Below are positions 24,681 to 35,593 of a stretch of DNA of 64,000 nt, piece after piece; position 1 is the stretch's first letter, and each line of letters starts with the position of its first letter. The notes below the pieces were generated by a model, which made no database searches, was not told the DNA's origin, and was given only the letters and a program-made list of their open reading frames with translations. The DNA lies in assembly GCA_035235625.1 (NCBI GenBank), contig CP141150.1, positions 28,102,756-28,166,755 of the forward strand, given 5' to 3'. This stretch comes from Saururus chinensis (Eukaryota > Streptophyta > Magnoliopsida > Piperales > Saururaceae). The position numbers were made by a program, and so were the translations under genes.

Positions 24681-27600
24681 ATAGGATTAGAAATGAGTAT
24701 ATCTGTGAGAACTTAGGGGTAGCACCTTTAGGGAAGAAGCTCAAAGAGCATAGGTACGGGCATATACAAAAAAGACCAATAGACGCCCTATTAAGAAAGT
24801 TAGAAGGGTTTTACATAAATGATGTCAAAAGAAGGAGAGGGAGACTTAAGAAAATTTGGATGGAATTAATAAGGAAGAATATGACTATACTATCTCTTAT
24901 AAAAAGTTGGTGCAAAATAAGCTAAAATGGAGGCGTGAGATCCACGTTGCCAACCACAAATTGTTGGGAAAATGTGCTACTTGATTATGATTATGATTGA
25001 CATACGACTTGATGTGCATCTTCTCACTTTGTTTATGACTATGTTATTAACAAAAATGAACTTTTCCACTGGACCAGAAGTCCTTGTTGAAAGATTCGTT
25101 ATTGAATCTATATTATATCATAACAAAAAGACCATAGGAAACTACAACAACAACTCTTATCCATTTCTTCTTTTACTCATTTTCTCTTCTCTAATCAAAT
25201 AGAATAGCTGGAAGGCTGGCCTGTGACTTGTGGAATGAGTTTTAAGCCATGCTTGGATGGGAAAGGAAAGTGCCTTAAAGGGCTTTTCCTTTCCAACTCT
25301 CCTTAGGGGGAGGGGTTGTTTTTCAATGGCCCTTTCCTTGTAATGTGACATTTTACAAAGTGAAGTGACTCACAAAGAAACGCCTTTGAAAACTAAAGGG
25401 GTTGCCAAACATGACCTTAATGGATGAATTTTATATGGAATTTCCAAATAAAATGTTTATATATCCTCTTAGTTAATTTGCAACATTAAAAATCCAATTC
25501 TTCCCACTTCCTAATCATTTTGGTCAATTTACAATTTGATCTTTTTCAATGTTAGCACTCAATCATTCACTTCAGCCCATCTCCTATCTCCTTGCCTACA
25601 CATTTTGTCAATGCAACATGTTTTTCCCTTTCATCTTGTTGAGCAAGAAAAATGGCTAGGAACAAACATAATTCACAGTTACGTTATTTATTGAAATGAG
25701 TAAATTATATGCTTAAATTTTTTTAATGCTACGAATTTAGATGCCCATACTTTTTTCATAATATGAGGTACCCCCTTTGGTTTGAGCTGATGTGACAAGC
25801 AATTTCCACCTGAATATCCGAAAAATGATAGACATGTGACCCAAGAAATAAAGGGGAAGCCTCTTATTATCAAAAGGGGCACACCCAAGACAGTGGCCTT
25901 CTAAACATTACTACATATATTTCAATATTGCACAAGTTCAGTGATCTCATGACTCAATCTTATGTTGAAGTGCAACTGAGGAAATACATGTTAATTTGAT
26001 GCAATTTTATTTTCAGAAAGAAAAAACTGGATGAAAAAATAAGTGTTGCGATGTGCATAAATGTCAAGCAATGTTATATATTCCAAAGATTTTAAATTAA
26101 TAATTAATCACACATTTGCATTAATTGATACATCTTAGAAGAAAGCTACAACCAAGAACTGAACGTGAATGTGAAAACCAAGTCATTTAGTTTCCTGTAA
26201 CAATATGCTTGTAAATGACCAGAACTTCTTGGCTTATACTTGAAATTAAGGAGGTACAGGTGGCAACCAGATATTACCAGAAAATTTTATCATATTGTTG
26301 GTGGAGTTGAAAGGGAAAAATAAGTCTTTGTTATGGACCTGCCACATGAACATGATCCTATATTGGGAAACTGCTTCATTATGATATTTAGGAATCTGCT
26401 CAATTGTGAAATTCTAGTTCTATTAGAAATAGTTTTATTTCAGCCAATAAGGAGTCTAGTTTCCTATTTTAGTTATTCTCTATTTAGCCTTTGATTAAAT
26501 ACTAGTTGTAGGATTAAGTAATGTATTGTAGACTGACTCTATAAATTGGGTTTCTGGCCCATTGCTACAGTACACAAACAGGAACAAATTTACAGTACGG
26601 TGCTTAGTTCACCCTTGTTTCTCCTTCTCCTCTTCATCCATACTTCTTCATTTCCTCTATATTATTTCTCCCCTTTCATCCACTGTTCTTTTACATATTT
26701 TATTGTAGTTACCTAGTATTTCTAAGGGGTTACAACACTCTTTGACTGAAAACGGCACTTCTGTTGTAAAATATATGGTCAACCTTCATGAGCTGCTACT
26801 GACATGGTGTACCAACAGACCTAAAGCTCCATAAGCTACAACTTTGTTGTAAGCAATGCTCCTCATAAGCCCTTGAGATGTTTTTCACACAAATTTGTCA
26901 CCTAAACATAGTTTGAGCTGCCCATGAGCCACACCATATGCAGCATGTAGATGATTAAACTATAATCCTTGCCATTACCACTTTGCATCACAAGAGCAAT
27001 GGAAACTAAGTCTAATGATTTAAAAGCATCTTTTCGATTTTAGAATCATAGCCAGAACTGACATGATCATCTTCTATAGTTGATACAAATGTGACATCAA
27101 GCTATTTACTAATGATTCTCACGTAATATACTAATGAAGATAAGAAGCATACATACCTTAATTTCTTTGCGAAGAACAAGTCTTGATAGCTTAAAGTGTG
27201 CCGTAGGTCCAGAGGGTAAGCCAATAATCAATAGTGCATCTACAAAGGATTAACCCCAAAGGAAACGATTATTTTATGAAATTGACCACCCATGAATACA
27301 ACCAGTACAGACTAAGCAACCTGAGAGCCATAGAAGATAAATGACACATGTTGAGTCATAAACATTCCACAGGAAAATGGTTTGAATTGCACATGCAATA
27401 TTGCCCAAACTTCACAAAAAATTAGGATGCCGACTAAGCTACAATCACACAAGAACAACCAACCTGGTTCCCTTCGATTAGTATGGACTACAATAACTGA
27501 GGTGAATTCTTTGTTGTTTGCATACTCGACAATCTGAAAAAAGAAACAACAGTACATCACCTCAACGCGAAGTACAAATTCCGGAAAACTGACAGAATCA

Positions 27601-28362
27601 ACCTTAATAAAATTCATACATTCTTCAGCTCATAGGTTCCTCTTTTAAAATAATGCGCATTTGGAATCACCTCCAAAAGCTCTGATATAAATGCTGGGCC
27701 TCTCTGCAAATCAAGTCCGAAAAAATTAAAACCATTGCAGAGACTAACCGGGCGCACAGATGGTACAAAAGGATCAAAGAATTACTGCAGAAACCATACA
27801 GTAGAATTGAACCGACATGTTGTTATCAATATTTTTGGGGCGCGCTCTTTCTTGAGAATAGAACTGAACTCATCAGCATCATTCCCAGCAAACAACTGTC
27901 ATTATGAGTCAATCAGGACTAGAAAACACACGCGGTGAATCACTAGAAGAGGAAGAAAAAAAAAAGATGGCTCACCTCCTCATCGTCTGGCTTGCAAACA
28001 GTCTCATCGGCCTCTCGGGTGTTCTCTATCGTGCGAGGAACCTTCCTCGGAGGCGGCTGCACAAGAACGGGAGCGTCAGAACAAGTTAAGCACGAATTCT
28101 GGGAAAGCACGGATTTTGTTTCGGGCGTAATGTATCTTACCGCTTCTCCGAGTTCCAGGGCCTTCTTCTCGGCGGCATCTCGGAGTTTGACCTTCTTCCG
28201 CTTGTCGGCCTTCTTGTCCCGTTTAGCCTGTGCGTGGACGGCGGACCGCTTCTCCTTGTTCTTGATCAGAGCGGGGAGGACTTTCCGCTTCTTTGAGACC
28301 TCGTCAGAGGAAGGCCCATCCACGCCCTCCTTCCCCGCCTCTCGTTTCCTCCCACTCCCCAT
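20107..28362 (-). CDS. RPF1: Ribosome production factor 1 (Brix-domain protein), 11 exons, 344 aa
   Basis: RPF1 is a nucleolar Brix protein needed for 27S pre-rRNA processing and 60S subunit assembly. Exons (minus): 28141-28362, 27976-28056, 27800-27895, 27620-27703, 27464-27533, 27157-27239, 22962-23041, 22722-22820, 21687-21777, 20231-20320, 20107-20145. Every junction is GT-AG, the phases agree and the sum is 1,035 nt with no stop. The basic N-terminus ([20 protein letters not shown]) and [17 protein letters not shown] precede the Brix domain. The Brix domain shows [32 protein letters not shown], the [20 protein letters not shown] signature and [20 protein letters not shown], and the protein ends DTSRRRFFL. 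Human RPF1 is about 349 aa. I chose MGSGRKRE at 28362 by homology; an in-frame ATG at 28509 would add 49 residues. Intron 6 (4.1 kb) holds a LINE, a solo LTR and a MITE. Confidence 0.95.
21431..21515. mobile_element. Stowaway-like MITE fragment in RPF1 intron 9
   Basis: TACTCCCTCCGTCCCATATT is the diagnostic left terminus of Stowaway MITEs. No matching inverted right end follows within 300 bp, so only a part remains. It lies between exons 9 and 10. Confidence 0.6.
23895..24995 (+). mobile_element. 5'-truncated RTE-type LINE fragment in RPF1 intron 6
   Basis: Plus-strand reverse-transcriptase remnants, antisense to RPF1. In order they are a FIDLEK block near 23960, the catalytic region [13 protein letters not shown] (about 24210-24245), [12 protein letters not shown], and then the C-terminal part [15 protein letters not shown]...[22 protein letters not shown] (from about 24575) with [16 protein letters not shown]. 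Stops and frameshifts make it non-functional, and the endonuclease domain is absent. The short repeats GATTATGATTATGATT at about 24985 are consistent with the simple-repeat 3' tails of RTE LINEs. This copy is longer at the 3' end than its duplicate at 6620-7318. Confidence 0.8.
25242..25420. mobile_element. MITE (171 bp) in RPF1 intron 6
   Basis: The ends GCCATGCTTGG (25246) and CCAAACATGACC (to 25416) are imperfect inverted repeats flanked on both sides by TTAA. The terminal motif and TTA/TAA-type target duplication suggest a PIF/Harbinger-like MITE; the superfamily call is tentative. Confidence 0.6.
26324..26742 (+). mobile_element. Small Copia-like solo LTR (409 bp) in RPF1 intron 6
   Basis: The unit 26329-26737 begins TGTTATGGACC and ends GGTTACAACA. 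The flanks GTCTT and CTCTT match at 4 of 5 bases. It contains a TATA-like CTCTATAAATTGGG at about 26539 and a pyrimidine-rich stretch downstream, the usual LTR promoter layout. No internal retrotransposon sequence adjoins it. Confidence 0.65.
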
Positions 28363-28444
28363 TCGAGCCTGCTTGCTGTCGAGTCTGCAATGGCAGGGCA
28401 ACGGAAGCTGCGACCTCCGGAGACTGAGCAAGGACGACGAAGGC

Positions 28445-28454
28445 TTAGGGTTTT
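28445..28454 (-). promoter_or_regulatory. Telo-box upstream of RPF1
   Basis: Read on the minus strand this is AAAACCCTAA, about 85-95 bp upstream of the start codon. Telo-boxes (AAACCCTA) are established promoter and leader elements of plant ribosomal-protein and ribosome-biogenesis genes, which fits the assigned function. Confidence 0.7.
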
Positions 28455-28644
28455 CAGGAGAGAAGCGAGCCACGGTGCCTCGCCTCTTAGTCGAATGTCC
28501 GGGAACCATTTTGTTTGGCTGGGCACAGTTGACCCGACCGATTAGCATACCCGACCCGGCTACAAGTAAAGCTATGGTTAAGTAATGAACCGTTTGAAAA
28601 TAGGATCCGGTCGGGTACTTACTATTTAGTAATGCCCGTGGCAC

Positions 28645-30350
28645 GTAAAAGCTAGGGCTGCACAAAAACCCGAACCCGGCTCGAACCGGGTGAACCCGAC
28701 TCGAAATTAACCAAGATTGGGTCAGGTACTTACTCAAGTCGGGTCGGGTTTAACATTAAAAAAAAACCAGTATGAGTTTCAGGTAGGGTTGGGTTTAACA
28801 CAAAAAAACCTGAAACCCAATCCGACCTGACCCGACCCGGATGCTTTAATTCCTTACCCAAACCCTAAATCCCTAAAACCCTTTCAGCTTTCTCCCATTC
28901 GGCTACTGTTCGTTTACACTCAGCATTCCGAGTTCCCACCCTTGTCGGCCTCCCTTGGTCGCCCTTCATCCCCCTGGTCTGCAAGTTTCTGGCACCCCCC
29001 TTTGTCGTCCTCGTCTTAGTCATCTGCAGCTTGCCAGACTCCCCCCTTCATCCTCATCTGTGGCATTCCGGCCTCCATCTTCTTTCTCCACGTCTACGGC
29101 CTACCAGACTCCAGTTGCCGGCCAACCTCCATCTTCTTCCTCGAGTCGTCTTCGTTGGCCGGCTTCCCCTAATTAGTTGCTTGCTGGCCTCCCCAGTCCC
29201 CATTCTAATTTCACCGGCCAACCTCCCGAGTCCCCCTTTGTGTCATCCTTGTCTACTGCGTACCAAAAAAAACCTCCCTTTCCTCACCCCCTTCGTCCCC
29301 CTAATGAGTTGTAGCGTTGCTTGCCCCCAAGTGAACAAGGTTGATGTACATCTTTCTCAAGTCTTTATTAATTGTTACAATTACATTTCAGTTTTTTTAT
29401 CTTATCTCGTTGAATTTAATTTCTTCAAGAATCCCACTTTTGATCTTCTTCACAAATACAAAACTATTGATGTGGGTTATGACAAACCAGAGGTAAAAAC
29501 CACTTTTGATCTTTCCTATAAGCAACAGCAGCATCACTGCAGCAGCCGTGGAAATCGCCGGCCTGCACAGAATCATATTTTGGTTTCTTTATCTAACCAC
29601 CTAAGTCTGGAACAGGAGCATTTAAGGCCCCCCGGTGGTGCTTAATCTTGTTTTCTTTTGGTGTTTCGATTAGAGCCTTTGCGGCATAAGATAGAAGATG
29701 TTGCCCGTCGACTATTGGCCAGCCATGTTGTTTGCATCGCCGGCGTTGCTATTTTTCTTTCATTCTTTACATACAGTTATGTATTTTAAACAAATTAATT
29801 AAGATTGATTAAATAACGGGGTCAAGGCACGAAAACGTGTGGATTACGACAAAAAAGTAGCGGGCTAAAGAGACTGGGGATGGCCGGAAATACTTCCTGG
29901 TTTAATTTTTCTTGAATTTAATTTCTTCAAGAAAATTTTTTCAGAGCTACAATGTCGCACACCTGTGAAAAACTATGTAATATTTAATTATACTTATCAG
30001 GCGTTTAATGTGTAAATACTATGCAATGCCGCACAAGGGATTTCAGGTGTAAATACTTATTTTTGTTAAAGAATTATATTTGATTATATCATATTTTAGT
30101 GTTTATTCTCACTTTGAAAAATCAACGTACAGGTATTTTTGTTTTGATTGAAATTATCAGGCGTTTAATGTATTTTGGGTTTTAATTCGGGTTTTCGGGT
30201 CGGGTTATATCTTGGGTCGGGTCGGGTTTTAGTATTTTAGGTTGTATCTCGGGTAGGGGCGGGTACTGTAATCTCAGGTTCTATCTCGGGTAGGGTTGGG
30301 TACTGCAATACCTGACCCCACCCTACCCGAGATGCAGCCCTAGTAAAACC
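28645..30350. mobile_element. hAT-like non-autonomous element (1.69 kb) upstream of RPF1
   Basis: The element at 28653-30342 has inverted ends TAGGGCTGCA / TGCAGCCCTA and flanks GTAAAAGC and GTAAAACC (7 of 8 identical), an hAT-type 8 bp duplication. Both subterminal regions (28665-28860 and 30185-30335) are packed with CCCGAACCCG/CGGGTCGGGTT motifs in opposite orientations. The middle (28880-29640) is C/T-rich with Ser/Pro/Leu-rich open frames, perhaps captured host sequence, but shows no transposase. It ends about 290 bp upstream of the RPF1 start codon. Confidence 0.82.
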
Positions 30351-31408
30351 TGACCCCAACTTACTTTATTATTAAAATACTTAAAATATTTTACATCTTT
30401 TTCGCATTCATATATTTAGAGTTACCTTCTTGATTGTTTTAATTTTTTTTTCTTTTATTTATATTAGTAGACTACAAAGTTGATTAATGATGTCATAACA
30501 CAAGGTGGAAAAGATTAAAAAGAAATTTTATTTTCTTTAAGTTTTTCATTTATTAATAATTAATTAATAATTTTTATGAGATTTTTATGGTGTTAGAGAG
30601 TGCATCTTATAATCTCACAATGCTCTCTCCAACCCTCCCTTTCTCAAATAATACTTAAAGTGTTTGACATCAATTTATAATGTCACTATGTATCTATTTT
30701 TTTTCTATGTTTGGCCCTTGCAAGTATAAGATATGAAATATTAAGTTAAACAAAGCTTTATTAAAGAAGACGAAAAAAAGTAGGGTTCTCCAATTTCATA
30801 ACCGGGAGGTGAATCGATCAATTACTTAGTCAATGGATTGATTGATTGAAGTCCAAACATAATAAGGAAACAATCAATTGCCATGCTGATCGATTTCTTA
30901 AATTAGACCATTCCAATTTAATTTAGATACCTCGTTGCATTAAACTTTCTTATTGGACTTGAAGATTTTATATAAGAGGTTTTTCCTTATTGAACTTGAG
31001 GATTCTATATAAGGGGTTTAAAATGTGAGACTAGATGACAAGAGAAGAAGGCTTAGAAAATTCAAAGAAAAAAAGTGAAGTTTCTCTAATAATTATAGAG
31101 AGAATTAATATTTTTGTTCATGATTTTGTTTATCATAGTAAAAAAGAATGATAAGTGGTGAGTTAATAGCATAAAACATTTGTGGAGACAAGGTATTTGT
31201 TAAAGTTTGTTGTTCAGAAGATCAAGTAGAAATGAGATTCATACTAAAAGAGTGGACATAAACTTTGGCTTTGTTGAAAGTACAATGAGGCCTGAAGATC
31301 AAGCTAATGTCAATAAACAACAAAAAAGTAGTTGATTCAGATTTTAGAGTGATATGAAAAATTAGTCGCATAAAGAAAAAAAAATATTTTGTCTATGGAA
31401 ATCGGTGA
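30351..31408. other. AT-rich intergenic DNA
   Basis: No coding, RNA or bounded repeat feature that I can support. Confidence 0.5.
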
Positions 31409-31744
31409 TTATATGTTATGGCCTGGTGTTATGGTCCTTGCAGTTAGTCAGTAGGAATTGCAGTTAAGAAAGTGTTGTAGGATTAGTGATTAGTTGTAAT
31501 CAGTTATTTTATCTATGTAGCAAGATAGTTTGTTATTTATTTTATCTATGTACTTCAGTAGGTCAGCAAAGCCTATTTAGGCTTAGGATTCTGTAATTAG
31601 CAGGAATTAAGAATTATTATGCCCCAATCTCCATTTTCTCTCTCCCCGACTCCTCTCTTTCTCTTCCCCGACTCTCTCTTCTTCTCCAACATCCTCTCTC
31701 AACCTGTCTTCCCTTCTCAATCCCTCTAAAATCGTAACATTATA
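31409..31744 (+). mobile_element. Small Copia-like solo LTR (326 bp) with TTATA target duplication
   Basis: The unit 31414-31739 begins TGTTATGGCC and ends ATCGTAACA, with TTATA on both sides (31409-31413, 31740-31744). A C/T-rich segment near the right end resembles the downstream part of short LTRs. It is similar in plan to the unit at 26329 (TGTTATGG start, pyrimidine-rich 3' part). Confidence 0.72.
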
Positions 31745-33659
31745 TAATTTAAAATTTATATAGTGCATGGTTGACCTAGATAGAGTTGTCTCAATTGATT
31801 TACATCATACTACATCGATCTACTGAAGTCAATCGATTTAGAGTTTGATATATACCTACAAGACAGATTCATAAAATAAACCACTTATGCTTCCATCTTG
31901 GCTTAAACTCCTAGACCGACTTACCCTACTTATAAATAGTGCACTTTTCACAAAAAAAAACTAGGAAGAGAAAGACCTACTTTACCTTAAATAAAAACCT
32001 AGTTTCATTTATAGTTGATTTTTTACTCTTTTCTCTTGTGTATCTCAAACCTTCTAATTCAAATGCTTTTCTCATGATTATTTCTCACCTTTGAGTCAAA
32101 CAGACCTTCTAAAATCATATTTTTCTAATTAGAGGTTTGCTTTAAGAATTTGTCCTAAATGCTAAAACTCATTGTTTTGAAAGAGTTCAATAAGTGGATA
32201 GTGATTTGTAATTTTTTCATGTGGATATTTGGAGATGATTATGTGTTAAACAAGATTGAAGATTAAACAACGGATGCAAGTCATGGAGATCATGGAGATT
32301 GATGCATAGCATCAAATGAAGATCATTGAGAAGAGTTATTGTTGGAAAGTAATTGTCACAAAAAGAGGAGTTTTGAATCACTATTCTTCGTGGATTTTTA
32401 AAAGCTTGACAAGGTGCCAATGTTTTTTTTTATATTATGTGTAAAAAATCTCACGTAGTATGTGTTTGAATGTTATTTTCTACATTGGAGATAGTTTTTA
32501 ATTAGGATCACTTCATTCCCCATATGATACTGTAAAGAAAGTAAATTTTAAGATAGTTGGGTTAATTAACTGAAGTTGTTAATCTATTTTGAAATGGTGA
32601 CTGCCACCTTTGACGTTTCAATGTGAAAAATAAGCTTATCATACTCCTTTTAAACAAAATAAAATTATTAATATGAAACAAACTTTATTGTAAAATAAAG
32701 AGAAAGGAGTATAATGTATGGTTGGCAGCAAACTTTCAATTTTTTCCCTAAAATAGGAACAAAAACTGGTAAAATGAAGTCATAAACTTTAGTTAAAATA
32801 ATATAAGAGGGGGAATTTGCTATGCAAAATATTGGAGACTTGGTAAAATTATTTAAGAAGTAACAAAACATTGGGTGTGATTTACAGAATGCTAAATTAG
32901 AGGGAGGAAACGCAATTGGATTAAACTATAACATGGAAATCCCATTGGGTGAAAGGACACTATCAATTAAACCTTATCGTGGTAAAGCTGGACGGCCCTG
33001 TCCATAGACAGGAAGAAGGGGCTCGTGCTGCTGCCATAGCCACTGCCGTTTGCCATTTTACGCCCAGAAACAGCCGCAGCCGCCTCGTTCCTCCACATCG
33101 TCACCTTCGAGGCAAGCTCCGGCCGCCGCGGCTGATTGATTCATTGTTTCTTACATTTGTTGTTGGGTTTTCCGGGCGGATTTACGGTATCGTGGCCGTC
33201 AAACGGCGATTATTATAGTAACGGTCAACGACTCAACGGGTCCCTTGCGGCAGCCAGTCAGCCGGTGGCTTATCACCGGTAACGAATATTTTTTTCTTTT
33301 GGTTGCTTCCACTTTTTCAGACTTGGGACTCATTTTGGTACGGAAAGATTAGGCCAATGTAGTAGAATATGAATTGTTTAGTCGAATCAAATAAAAAAAA
33401 TAAATTATTTGTATAAAAAGTTCTTTTAGAATTATGTTGTCATATGTTGGTTTTAATTTTAAAATCGGCGTTTATACACCATATAAGGCAGGGCTCACTT
33501 TAACTTTACCCAGCAAAAAAATGTGATAAAAGTCAAAGAGGCTGTTTTTATTAAAAGAAGAGAAATTAAAAGGTTACTGTCATCTGGGCACAGCCCTCGC
33601 ATGTCAGGAGGGCGTGCTTATGGTTGCCCTAGAAATCGGGCGGCCTTGGTGGGTGTCTC
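31745..33659. other. Intergenic DNA with a GC-rich island
   Basis: Mostly AT-rich. A 70 bp palindromic MITE-like unit (TACTCCTTT...AAAGGAGTA) occupies 32642-32711. A GC-rich island at about 32985-33290 could be a promoter or first exon. On its minus strand a 42-codon ORF from MWRNEAAAAVSGRK to LYHDK abuts a possible donor (GATAAG|GTTTAA), but I do not recognise the product. Confidence 0.45.
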
Positions 33660-33830
33660 GCCTTCATATTCTAGTGTAGTTAGGATTTAATTATTAATAA
33701 TGCTATTTTAGAATGATTAAGATTTTATTTTTATTAGGCTTAGGCTAATGTTAGAAGTTCAATAAAATCTTAATTGCTTTAAAATAACGTTATTAATAAT
33801 TAAATCCTATCTATGTTAGAATATGAAGGC
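33660..33830. repeat. 171 bp foldback (MITE-like) element
   Basis: The arms of about 70 nt starting GCCTTCATATTCTA and ending TAGAATATGAAGGC are nearly perfect inverted repeats around a short loop containing TTAGGCTTAGGC. A third, direct copy of the left arm and loop follows at about 33832-33905. Confidence 0.8.
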
Positions 33831-33905
33831 AAGAATTATTAATAATATTATTTTAGAGTAATTATGATTTTATTCTTATTAGGCTTATGTTAAATGTTAG
33901 AAGTT

Positions 33906-34996
33906 CATTGAAGATCCTACAAAGATTTTAAAGATTGGTGGTGTCCTCATAGTAACAAATTTAGCGAAAATTCATGATTTTTTGCAAGATAGGCATAGAC
34001 TGAAATTTATTTTGAAATTCGGTCATTTCACCAATTTTTTGTAATTTTGATCAATTTATTGTTTTTTAAATTCAAGCAAGATAATTTTAGATATTTTTAC
34101 ATTTTGGACAAGTTATTTCTAAGTATTTACATTTAGGGCGGGTTCTTTTTTTGGGTCTCCGTCCTTCCATATAGGTCCTCCTCCACCTCCTTCTCTTTCC
34201 TATTTTTACACTTCAAAACTTTTCCAAAATTAAACAAACAGATTCCAAAATGACCCCTCATGTTTTTTTTTTTGCTATGGGTGTATTATGAAGGACAAAA
34301 GCATGGGGGACTAAAAATTCTTCATACAAATTATTGCTTCTCATGTTTTTCCACCAATATGACTTGGTCTGATCCCTGTTTGACATCCAGGCCTCACTTT
34401 TCAATGTTGGGTATTCCCTGGAAACAGCATGGACTCAATTTGCTAACCATGATATCTTTGGTCAACAAATTGTGTGCATGCTCTACAAGAATACTTTTTT
34501 TTTTCTGTTTAGTTTCTTTTGTTTAAGTTTTGTTCATACATCATTTAAACAGGATATTGAGAATATATTCAGATAGCAAAAAAATTAGGGTCTCTACTTT
34601 TAGCCGTATAAAAAACACTTTAGAATATAAGTAGATTTATTAAGTTCAGTTATTTCTTTAGACTTCCAGCCAACTTGCTATGTATTAAGTTATCCAGTTA
34701 TTTCTTGACTTTGAATGTCACAGTAAAACTTTGAATGAGCTGAGCTGTTTTGAGCATGATCACCTCTATTTCAGGCCTCTTACCTTCTTGATTTTTGAGC
34801 TATTGGTGAAAAGTATAGAAAAACACTATAAGTAGGTAAACATGTCCGTACATTTTCTCTTTTATAGTTCAAATGTTATATATTATGTTATCAAAATTGC
34901 CTTTTATGCAGAAAATACAAAGTTACTGGTTTGCTAACCTTGTGTTGTACAAGTGAGAAGGGATATAACTTCACAGTCCTTTTTACTATTCTTTCA
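33906..34996. other. Upstream flank of the Maf-like gene
   Basis: AT-rich with a pyrimidine-rich patch at 34140-34205. A possible acceptor (TTTTATGCAG) lies at about 34909-34918. No complete upstream exon is recognised. Confidence 0.4.
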
Positions 34997-35593
34997 ATGG
35001 AGATAATCTTGGGATCAGCTTCAGTGTCTCGGCGCAACATTTTGTCTGAAATGGGATATAATTTCACTGTCATTACTGCTGACATAGATGAAAAAACTAT
35101 TCGAAGGGATAAACCAGAAGAATTAGTGACTGCACTTGCCGAGGCCAAAGCAGATGCCATCCTATCCAGGCTCCGAGGAGTTGATTACAAAAATAGGTCC
35201 ACACCCACACTTTTGATTACTGCTGACCAAGTAGTTGTCCATGATGGGGTAATCAGAGAGAAGCCATCAAGTAAGGAAGAAGCACGTCAGTTTATCAAAG
35301 GTTATTCTGGAGGACATGCTTCTACAGTGGGTTCAGTGCTTGTGACCAACCTGAAGACAGGCAAGAGAAAAGGAGCCATTGACAAGGCTGAGGTTTATTT
35401 TCATGACATTCCAGATGAGGTTATTGAAAACCTAATTGAGGAGGGTCTTGTTCTAAATGTTGCCGGTGGACTAATTCTTGAGCACCCTTTGACATCACCT
35501 TTTGTAGAAGCAGTAGTTGGTACAACTGATGGCGTGATGGGCCTTCCAAAGTTGCTCACAGAAAAACTCATTCAAGAAGCTCTATTAACATAG
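34997..35593 (+). CDS. Maf-like nucleotide pyrophosphatase (198 aa), intronless
   Basis: Maf/HAM1-fold proteins hydrolyse dTTP, UTP or modified NTPs to monophosphates in a house-cleaning role. From the ATG at 34997 the protein begins MEIILGSASVSRRNIL, the family P-loop-like motif with the Ser-x-x-Arg-Arg signature. It continues with GYNFTVITADIDEKTIRRDK, LLITADQVVVHDG (catalytic Asp region), REKPSSKEEARQFIKGYSG, DKAEVYFHDIP and VVGTTDGVMGLPKLL near the C-terminus. The length is normal. Plant Maf genes, as I recall, are split by introns, so an uninterrupted frame suggests a retrogene. No poly(A) remnant or target duplication is obvious; AATAAA occurs at about 35747. A usual few N-terminal residues are missing, and an imperfect copy of the GYNFTV coding sequence lies about 105 bp upstream. 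Confidence 0.82.
   Translation: MEIILGSASVSRRNILSEMGYNFTVITADIDEKTIRRDKPEELVTALAEAKADAILSRLRGVDYKNRSTPTLLITADQVVVHDGVIREKPSSKEEARQFIKGYSGGHASTVGSVLVTNLKTGKRKGAIDKAEVYFHDIPDEVIENLIEEGLVLNVAGGLILEHPLTSPFVEAVVGTTDGVMGLPKLLTEKLIQEALLT

Noticed and set aside
27312-27617. 101-codon minus-strand ORF as an independent gene
   Set aside because: It is RPF1 exon 5 (27464-27533) read through into both flanking introns.
28363-28737. Longest open extension of the RPF1 first exon
   Set aside because: It runs through promoter sequence and into the hAT repeat. The conserved N-terminus starts at 28362.
29031-29645. 204-codon ORF inside the hAT-like element upstream of RPF1
   Set aside because: Ser/Pro/Leu-rich translation of a C/T-rich stretch, no domain and no transposase motif.
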